From the NCBI GenBank assembly GCA_017395275.1, contig JAFPVN010000149.1, forward strand, positions 1 through 10,948: a DNA stretch of 10,948 bases, written 5' to 3'. The position numbers and the translations under genes were made by a program. The notes beneath the pieces were generated by a model. It was not told the DNA's origin. It saw only the letters and a program-made list of their open reading frames with translations, and did not search any database. Positions 6,073 through 10,948 of the stretch are shown here, piece after piece. Source of the stretch: Candidatus Methanomethylophilaceae archaeon (GTDB taxonomy: Archaea; Thermoplasmatota; Thermoplasmata; Methanomassiliicoccales; Methanomethylophilaceae). Every line of letters starts with the position of its first letter. Position 1 is the stretch's first letter.

Positions 6073-7119
6073 TCAGATCGAATCGGTTTTTCTCAGGTAC
6101 TCCAGATCCAGTACGGCCGTGCTGCCGTCGTACCTCAGGATCTTGTCGTACCCTTTCTTGAACAGTTCCCTTCTCGCCCACCCGACCGTCCTTCCGCGTC
6201 CGTTCTCGGTGAGCGCGGCCGTGTCCCTGGGGCCTGCGGCGTATTCGGCGAACACCTTGTTGAAACCGCCCTGATACCCGAGGTCCCATCTGAAGAACGA
6301 GAACGGTCCGGAGTACCACAGTGTGGACAACGCCATGACGGACGACATCTGAAGGAGTCTCCTGTCGGTAATCGAACCGCCTTCGGCAAGGCACGTCCCA
6401 GGTACGGGAACACGGTACATCACGGCACCGCTGGCACATCCGTTGTTGAGTCCCCACATGTAGTTCTTGACGATCTCCTCGGAGGTGCTCTCCGGGCCTA
6501 TGGGCTCGGTGCATGTGGTGGTTATGATGCCTGACGAGATGAGGTTCCTGATGGTGCGCTTGCGCCTCTCGGGGTCGATGGACGTGTCCCTCCCCTCCCC
6601 GAGCCTGAGGACATGGTAGGCGCCGATCGCCCCCGCCTCCCTGAGCGCGACGCAGTCCTCGTACTCCAGGTCGCCGCAGTTGATGCTGATCCCTATCCCC
6701 TTGTCGCATTCCCTCCTGGCGACCTTCACGAGACGTATCAGGTCATCGACCTCGAAGTTCTGGATGGTCAGCAGAGAGATGCTGGTGACGTCGCCGAACC
6801 TGGTGACCTCCCTCACGTAATCACGGAGGACATCATCAGGCATTACGTAGGGTTCCGCATCCGTGGTGTCGGCTGAGAAATTGCAGAACCTGCACCTGCC
6901 GACGCAGGGGCCGGTGATCACACCTATCTGGACGCCGATGTCGCCGGTGTTGTCGCAGCGCTCCCTCATGATCCTGTCGGCGAGTGCGACGGACATGTCC
7001 GCTTCGGGAGAATCCTCCGGGAAATCCAACAGGTAGGCGCATTCGTCCTCCCTGATTCTCTTCCTGGCGCAGGCGCGCGTAAGGATGTCGATCGCCTTGG
7101 GGTCCAGCTGACCGCTCAT
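6073..7119 (-). CDS. Radical SAM protein, BioB/HydE/PylB/HmdB-like
   Basis: A 348-residue radical SAM enzyme. The cluster-binding motif is C72-x3-C76-x2-C79 in GPCVGRCRFCNFS; these Cys residues hold the [4Fe-4S] cluster that cleaves S-adenosylmethionine. The TIM-barrel pattern afterwards resembles the biotin-synthase-type group: a strand with SISLLT near 115, a substrate-sensing strand with GISINCGDLE, an AGAIGAYHVLRLGEG segment comparable to the loop after which these enzymes bind SAM, and EPIGPESTSEEIV. The C-terminal part (VPVPGTCL onward) also fits that group. The exact reaction is not identifiable. Known relatives make biotin, methylornithine, or parts of hydrogenase cofactors. The start is ATG 7119, with its own TATA box 23-30 nt upstream. 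It lies 42 nt downstream of the amidinotransferase-fold gene on the same strand, so the two are probably co-regulated. All three Cys residues are intact. Confidence 0.88.
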   Translation of the reverse strand: MSGQLDPKAIDILTRACARKRIREDECAYLLDFPEDSPEADMSVALADRIMRERCDNTGDIGVQIGVITGPCVGRCRFCNFSADTTDAEPYVMPDDVLRDYVREVTRFGDVTSISLLTIQNFEVDDLIRLVKVARRECDKGIGISINCGDLEYEDCVALREAGAIGAYHVLRLGEGRDTSIDPERRKRTIRNLISSGIITTTCTEPIGPESTSEEIVKNYMWGLNNGCASGAVMYRVPVPGTCLAEGGSITDRRLLQMSSVMALSTLWYSGPFSFFRWDLGYQGGFNKVFAEYAAGPRDTAALTENGRGRTVGWARRELFKKGYDKILRYDGSTAVLDLEYLRKTDSI

Positions 7120-7141
7120 GCGTTACGGACGGTATTGTGCC

Positions 7142-7149
7142 TATTTATC
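7142..7149 (-). promoter_or_regulatory. TATA box for the radical SAM gene
   Basis: GATAAATA on the minus strand lies 23-30 nt upstream of ATG 7119, within the 42-nt gap after the preceding gene. The radical SAM gene may therefore be transcribed independently as well as by read-through. Confidence 0.5.
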
Positions 7150-7161
7150 CGATTCGGGATA

Positions 7162-8124
7162 TCACTGCGGGACCGCCCTCTTCAGCGGGAGAACTGACGA
7201 TCCCACGGACCCTCCGAGCTCTATGTGGGCGGAGAAGTCCAGCGCTATGACGTCGATCCCCCTCTCCGAGAGCTCCGATACTATGCGGGACGGGTCCGAG
7301 AGATCGGAGTATCCGATGACCACGGTCCTCTCGTCCAGCGACAGGATGTCGGTGAGCAGCGAATCGGATTCCTCCTTCGTCACTTCGATGACGTCCCAAT
7401 CCTTCATGAACGAAGGCAGTTCCTTCACGACCTCCCTGCAGACCAGCACCAGTCCGGGCCTGGGGACGTACAGCGCCTGCCCGAGGAAACCCGCGCCTTC
7501 GGGAAGGGTCACCGCCCTCACGTCGTGGAACGCGAATGTGTTACGCATCCATCTGAATCCTTCGTTATCGGTACCGACACCGTCGGAGTGGAGTCCGATG
7601 ACCATCCTGTCGTCAAGTTGGATCAGATCCCTGGCGTCGAAGAACGGATACCCTTCCGGATTACCGGACAGCGGGCACTGCGGGGTGGAATACCAGCAGA
7701 TTGCGTCGTCCCTGTACTTCTCGCGGAGGATGCCGTACAGTCCGAGGACGTCGATCCTCCTGCCGGGGGTGTTGAGCACGAACTCGATGAGGTCGTTGGC
7801 GACGATGGCGATGTTGTCGCGGGGGAAGAGCTGGTTGAGTCCCTCCTTCGGTCCCGCAGGGCCGTATGCCTCTTCGATCCTCTCCGGGGTGAGGGTCTCG
7901 ACTTCGAGCACTTCCGTCCCGAACCTCTTCAGGATATCGGCGAGCGCATCGTTCTCCCTTCTCAGTACGTCGGTCAGGGGCTCGCTGTTGAAGGTCATCT
8001 CGGACCATGGGATACCGTTGTTCCTTCCGATGCCGTTCGCCGCGCCTATCGCGCACTGCCCCAGTTTCCCGTACCCGTTGGTGATGCACACCGAGGCCTT
8101 CGGGTCCGCTTTCTTCATACACAT
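7162..8124 (-). CDS. Amidinotransferase-fold (pentein) protein with degenerate active site
   Basis: A 320-residue protein whose middle and end match the amidinotransferase family, as in glycine amidinotransferase. It has PRD at 101-103 followed by a V..(N/D)..IE pattern and a later R; FDARD at 162-166; a GxxWMR motif ending at R194; a PG at 223-224; and the C-terminal GG turn ELGGSVGSSVLPLKR. Aligned by eye to glycine amidinotransferase (catalytic Asp254, His303, Cys407), the Asp is kept (D163). The His position falls on F213 and the Cys position on S309; no Cys is near the GG turn. Classical amidino transfer through a thiouronium intermediate is then unlikely, so the protein may be a pseudoenzyme or have another role. 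A long N-terminal part (1-95) is rich in charged residues. The start is ATG 8124, 25-32 nt after a TATA box; ATG 8118 is an alternative. It precedes the radical SAM gene by 42 nt and diverges from the large repeat gene. Confidence 0.75.
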   Translation of the reverse strand: MCMKKADPKASVCITNGYGKLGQCAIGAANGIGRNNGIPWSEMTFNSEPLTDVLRRENDALADILKRFGTEVLEVETLTPERIEEAYGPAGPKEGLNQLFPRDNIAIVANDLIEFVLNTPGRRIDVLGLYGILREKYRDDAICWYSTPQCPLSGNPEGYPFFDARDLIQLDDRMVIGLHSDGVGTDNEGFRWMRNTFAFHDVRAVTLPEGAGFLGQALYVPRPGLVLVCREVVKELPSFMKDWDVIEVTKEESDSLLTDILSLDERTVVIGYSDLSDPSRIVSELSERGIDVIALDFSAHIELGGSVGSSVLPLKRAVPQ

Positions 8125-8148
8125 GTCGGGGCCATGGAGGTCTGTGTA

Positions 8149-8156
8149 TTTATAAT
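8149..8156 (-). promoter_or_regulatory. TATA box for the amidinotransferase-fold gene
   Basis: ATTATAAA on the minus strand lies 25-32 nt upstream of ATG 8124. Its upstream edge overlaps the near-palindrome at 8155-8172, where the TFB recognition element would be expected, so a protein bound there could block the promoter. Confidence 0.65.
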
Positions 8157-8168
8157 CGGCGTTAACAC
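8152..8168 (+). repeat. 17-nt direct repeat, copy 1, inside an 18-bp near-palindrome
   Basis: ATAATCGGCGTTAACAC differs from copy 2 at only two of 17 positions. The 18 nt at 8155-8172 (ATCGGCGTTAACACCGAT) pair at 8 of 9 positions. The copy overlaps the TATA/BRE region of the minus-strand promoter, which fits an operator. Confidence 0.5.
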
Positions 8169-8212
8169 CGATATCAGCAGATGAGCCAGCATAGAAAAAT
8201 GCATGGTGGCGG

Positions 8213-8229
8213 ATAATCGGTGTTAATAC
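8213..8229 (+). repeat. 17-nt direct repeat, copy 2
   Basis: ATAATCGGTGTTAATAC begins 61 nt after copy 1, close to six helical turns, so two bound proteins would lie on nearly the same face. Its right half is a poorer palindrome than copy 1. It ends 15 nt before the TATA box of the large repeat gene. Confidence 0.5.
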
Positions 8230-8244
8230 ACGTGCGGGCGATAG

Positions 8245-8252
8245 TTTAATAA
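8245..8252 (+). promoter_or_regulatory. TATA box for the large repeat gene
   Basis: TTTAATAA lies 28-35 nt upstream of ATG 8280. An in-frame stop at 8250-8252 limits the upstream extension of the frame. The only other upstream start codon in frame is GTG 8259, which is too close to the box. Confidence 0.55.
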
Positions 8253-8279
8253 CCGCGTGTGCTATCCGTTAAATCAGGG

Positions 8280-10948
8280 ATGCATATGGACTCTGAGAGG
8301 ATCGACTGGATCTCAGAGTACGGGGTGGAACGCAATCGCAGGGCAGGTTTCCTGGAGCGTATCAGAGCCTCGTTTCTGAGGAGACAGAAAAGAAAAGTAC
8401 GCGACGTGAATGACCTGGACCCTTCCGATCTCGTTGAGACTTACAACAGCGTGTTCGGTATCGACAGCAGCGACCCGACGGCCGCAATGAGGTACGACCT
8501 CAGGTCCAGACAGCCCAAGAGCACGATAGTGACGGAGATCGAATTCAACACCGCCGAATCCGAGGCCGAGGGGGCCGTGACCGAGGAGGTCAGGATGCCG
8601 GAGACCGTCACAGTAGAACCGGTCCTCAAGGAACCGGCCGTCACCGTCCCGGAGGTCACGGACCAGGACATGCCCGAGCCGCTGGTAAGGATCGAGGCCG
8701 TGCAGATTCCGAACATGATCCTTACGGGAGCCGGAGAGGTCGCGGAGATGCCTGTCAACAACTACGACAGCGACGCCCCCATCACAGTCAAGAACGAACC
8801 GCCCGCCGACAGGGATGCAGGGTTCTTCCCGGGTGTGAAGGAGAAGTACGAGGAGCACGAGGAGGCCGTGACCGAGGAGGCCCCTGCCCCCGCCGCCGAG
8901 ACGGGTCCGCTTTCGGATTCCGAGATCGCAGAGCAGGTCAAGGAGTTCGAGGACGTCAGGGCCGAGGAGCTCTCCGGATACGTCGACGAACAGATCGACC
9001 ACGAGCTCAGGCAGACCCTCATCACCGATCCCAAGTTCGATGCGGTGGATGCGCCGGTATCCGCGGAACCCGCCCTTCCCAGACAGGACAAGCTGAATGT
9101 GGAGTACGAGGTCAGTGCGGAGGCGTCGGAGTCCCAGGTCACGGAGGATGTTCCCGCGGAGACCGACGTTCCGAGGACCGGGGTGTCCGAAGGGATGCCC
9201 ATGCTGTCCCGCCCGCTCGAGACCCCCGTCCTGCCCCTGCCCGAGAAACCCCTCTCCATCGATGCACCCGAAACATTCGCAATGCTCGCCGCTCCCGAGT
9301 CCGCCCCGGCAGAGGAGCACGCAGAGGAATCAACATCCGCTCCCGAGCCCGCAGTCGGTCCGGCCGTCGATTTCGGCCGTGCAAGGGAGATCAACGCCGC
9401 CAACGTCTCGTCCGGAAGGTACGGGGAGACGGTTGCGGACTCATTCGAATCACAGATCGCTGAAACGGAGTCATCCGATCTGCCCGCAGAGCTGAAAGCG
9501 ATACAGATATCGCAGATCATCGGCGGAATGATCCTCGCTACCCAGAGGAGCGCATTCGCCGCCGAGGATGCGGTACCCGAGATCGCCCAGGAGGCATCCG
9601 AGGATGTCGCAGAGGAAACCGTCACGGCAGAACCCGAGTCCTTCTTCGACCTCGGAATCGCCTACGGACTCAACATCGCCAACGTCGAGCACGGAAGGTA
9701 TGACGAGACCGTCGCGGCAGGCTTCGGGTCACAGATCTCTGAGGTCGAATCCTCGGATTCCCCCGTGGAAGTCAAGGCCGTGCAGGTATCGCAGATCATC
9801 GGTGGAATGATCCTTGCAGCTCAGAGGAGCGCATTCGCTGCCGCTTACGAGGCACCCGCGGAGACGGTCGAGGAAGAGGCCGCAGCCGAGGGTCCCATCA
9901 CAGTAGAACCCGAGTCTCCTGTGGACTTCGGATATGCCCGCAGCATGAACGCAGCCAACGCTGAAGCGGGAAGGTACGACGAGACCGTCGCGGCAGGCTT
10001 CGAGTCGCAGATCGCGGAAGCAGAGAGTTCCGAAGTGTCCGCAGAGATCAAGGCAGTACAGATGTCCCAGATCATCGGCGGAATGGTCCTCGCCGCCCAG
10101 AGGAGCGCTTTCGCCGACGCTTACGAGGCGCCCGCCGCCGAGCCCGAGGCCGTCATCGACTTCGGAATCGCTTACGGTCTGAACATCGCCAACGTAGAGC
10201 ACGGGAGATATGATGAGAAGACCGCATCGGTCTTCGAGTCGCAGATCTCCGAGGTCGAAGCTTCCGATGTCCCCGCTGACGTCAAGGCAGTACAGATATC
10301 GCAGATCATCGGCGGCATGATCATCGCAACCCAGATGCACGTTGACCGCGAGATCTCTGTCGACGTCCCCGAGACCGCGGAGACGGAACCGGAGCCCGAG
10401 ACCGTATGCGAGGAGATCCCCGCAGCGGAACCCGCGGCAGAGCACGAGGCCGTCATCGACTTCGGCCGTGCCCGCGGCATGAACGTTGCCAACGCCGCAT
10501 CCGGAAGGTACGACGAGAGAACCGCATCGGTCTTCGAGTCGCAGATCGCGGAGGTAGAGGCCTCCGAGGCATCCGCAGATATCAGGGCGGTACAGCTTTC
10601 CCAGGTCATCGGCGGTATGATCATCGCAACCCAGATACGTGTGGACCGCAGCGTCCCCGCGGAGATGGATGTGGAGATCCCCGAAATCGAGGCCGACAAG
10701 GTGGAATACACCGAGCCCGAGGTCCCCGACTTCATCGCGGAAGCCCCCGTGGCCGAGGAGGTATGCGAGGCCGCACCCGCCGAGGAGGAGCCCGAGGTCC
10801 CGATGGAGTTCAGGTTCAGACAGATGTCCCAGATCGTCGGAGAGACGATGCTGTCCATCCAGAAGACAGAGGAGGACGTCCCCGAGCAGACCGAGACCGT
10901 TCCCGACACCGTCCGCGACGCCATCGCCATGCAGATCGGATTCGGCGG
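8280..10948 (+). CDS. Large acidic multi-repeat protein (3' partial)
   Basis: The frame is open from ATG 8280 to the window edge, giving at least 889 residues with no stop. Residues 1-58 are basic and helical; GFLERI (23-28) followed by an Arg/Lys cluster echoes the MGFFDRF-Lys start of the small protein at 5687. Residues 59-362 are acidic, rich in Glu, Pro, Ala and Val, and probably disordered, except a likely helical stretch at about 212-258. From residue 363 come five copies of a 60-residue domain joined by acidic linkers of about 18-40 residues, then a shortened copy. Each unit looks like three helices and ends in a conserved S-Q-[IV]-I-G-G-M core. No signal peptide or membrane segment is seen, so it is probably cytosolic. 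Linkers reuse pieces such as ITVEPES. Function is unknown; it resembles no family I can name, and a scaffold or multivalent binding role is a guess. ATG 8286 is an alternative start. Confidence 0.85.
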   Translation, partial: MHMDSERIDWISEYGVERNRRAGFLERIRASFLRRQKRKVRDVNDLDPSDLVETYNSVFGIDSSDPTAAMRYDLRSRQPKSTIVTEIEFNTAESEAEGAVTEEVRMPETVTVEPVLKEPAVTVPEVTDQDMPEPLVRIEAVQIPNMILTGAGEVAEMPVNNYDSDAPITVKNEPPADRDAGFFPGVKEKYEEHEEAVTEEAPAPAAETGPLSDSEIAEQVKEFEDVRAEELSGYVDEQIDHELRQTLITDPKFDAVDAPVSAEPALPRQDKLNVEYEVSAEASESQVTEDVPAETDVPRTGVSEGMPMLSRPLETPVLPLPEKPLSIDAPETFAMLAAPESAPAEEHAEESTSAPEPAVGPAVDFGRAREINAANVSSGRYGETVADSFESQIAETESSDLPAELKAIQISQIIGGMILATQRSAFAAEDAVPEIAQEASEDVAEETVTAEPESFFDLGIAYGLNIANVEHGRYDETVAAGFGSQISEVESSDSPVEVKAVQVSQIIGGMILAAQRSAFAAAYEAPAETVEEEAAAEGPITVEPESPVDFGYARSMNAANAEAGRYDETVAAGFESQIAEAESSEVSAEIKAVQMSQIIGGMVLAAQRSAFADAYEAPAAEPEAVIDFGIAYGLNIANVEHGRYDEKTASVFESQISEVEASDVPADVKAVQISQIIGGMIIATQMHVDREISVDVPETAETEPEPETVCEEIPAAEPAAEHEAVIDFGRARGMNVANAASGRYDERTASVFESQIAEVEASEASADIRAVQLSQVIGGMIIATQIRVDRSVPAEMDVEIPEIEADKVEYTEPEVPDFIAEAPVAEEVCEAAPAEEEPEVPMEFRFRQMSQIVGETMLSIQKTEEDVPEQTETVPDTVRDAIAMQIGFG
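9366..9545 (+). repeat. Repeat unit 1 (60 residues)
   Basis: Residues 363-422, from VDFGRAR to ILATQ. Type A by its opening (GRAR..N.AN). GRYGE replaces the GRYDE of the other copies. It is followed by RSAFA, shared with units 2 and 3. Confidence 0.9.
9645..9824 (+). repeat. Repeat unit 2 (60 residues)
   Basis: Type B opening: GIAYGLNIANVEHGRYDE, identical in protein to unit 4. It has an FGSQI variant where other copies read FESQI. The linker from unit 1 is 33 residues. It shares the 24-nt run GACGAGACCGTCGCGGCAGG-CTTC with unit 3. Confidence 0.9.
9921..10100 (+). repeat. Repeat unit 3 (60 residues)
   Basis: Type A opening (GYARSMNAAN). It ends MVLAAQ and is followed by RSAFADAYEAP, close to the sequence after unit 2. 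The linker to unit 4 is the shortest, 18 residues. Confidence 0.9.
10155..10334 (+). repeat. Repeat unit 4 (60 residues)
   Basis: Type B opening identical in protein to unit 2, yet seven of its 18 codons there differ synonymously. Its second half (TASVFESQI, IIATQ then VDR) matches unit 5 instead. It begins exactly 300 nt before unit 5. Confidence 0.9.
10455..10634 (+). repeat. Repeat unit 5 (60 residues)
   Basis: Type A opening (GRARGMNVAN). It is the copy most like the single domain of the protein at 5687-6022 (25 of 60 residues identical, no gaps). It shares a 27-nt identical run with unit 4 around TASVFESQI. Confidence 0.9.
10803..10862 (+). repeat. Shortened repeat unit 6
   Basis: MEF at the start aligns with the first three residues of a unit, and RQMSQIVGETMLSIQ with its last 15. 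About 40 residues of the middle are absent. The GGM core reads GET. The frame stays open beyond it. Confidence 0.65.

Noticed and set aside
7118..8184. Two long plus-strand frames (345 and 319 codons) over the amidinotransferase-fold gene
   Set aside because: The minus-strand frame shows clear family motifs and a correctly placed TATA box. The plus-strand products show none.
8231..8268. Partial inverted sequences (GATAG/CTATC) around the TATA box of the large repeat gene
   Set aside because: Only 5 bp match and the arms do not extend, so chance is likely.
8313..9320. A 335-codon minus-strand frame, and several others across 8441-10930
   Set aside because: They are antisense to the long plus-strand repeat gene. 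Their Gly/Leu/Asp- or Ser/Ala-rich products simply reflect its repeated Glu, Ala and Pro codons. No promoter or domain supports them.
9366..10862. Regularly spaced repeats considered as a CRISPR array
   Set aside because: The repeats are about 180 nt, in frame, diverged mostly at third codon positions, and translate to a conserved domain. There are no short identical repeats with unique spacers.

Overview
The window reads as archaeal DNA from a GC-rich euryarchaeon, most plausibly a methanogen of the Methanomassiliicoccales/Thermoplasmata branch. This is an inference, not a database match. The grounds are TATA-box promoters 22-35 nt upstream of nearly every start codon with almost no leader, an ammonia-type NAD synthase, a NifB-like protein fused to a NifX-like domain, frequent AGG/AGA arginine codons, and a secreted transglutaminase-like protein of a kind seen in host-associated archaea.

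Layout. 1-413 (+) is the 3' end of a NifB-like gene with a C-terminal NifX-type domain. tRNA-Ser(GGA) follows on the minus strand (425-510). A nitrilase-superfamily amidohydrolase (620-1372, -) and NAD synthase nadE (1462-2247, +) diverge from an 89-nt promoter region. tRNA-Glu(CTC) lies at 2295-2367 (+). A small membrane protein with a C-terminal zinc ribbon (2460-2969, -) diverges from a 794-residue surface protein with two transglutaminase-like cores (3137-5521, +). The first half of that gene is markedly AT-richer than the rest.

The right half is the most unusual part. A 111-residue basic/acidic protein (5687-6022, +) is convergent with a BioB/HydE/PylB-like radical SAM enzyme (6073-7119, -). 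Upstream of the radical SAM gene is an amidinotransferase-fold protein (7162-8124, -) that keeps the catalytic Asp but appears to lack the catalytic His and Cys. Divergent from it is a very long acidic gene (8280 to beyond 10948, +), open to the window edge. It carries five full copies, plus degenerate ones, of a 60-residue domain. The 111-residue protein carries exactly one copy of the same domain: 25 of 60 residues match repeat 5 without gaps. The radical SAM/pseudo-amidinotransferase pair is therefore bracketed by two members of what looks like an undescribed repeat family. The promoter region at 8125-8279 carries two copies of a 17-nt motif that may be operator sites.

There is no gene-free stretch above 300 nt. 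The longest are 2970-3136, 5522-5686 and 8125-8279, all promoter-bearing. I saw no CRISPR array, insertion sequence, rRNA or integrase.
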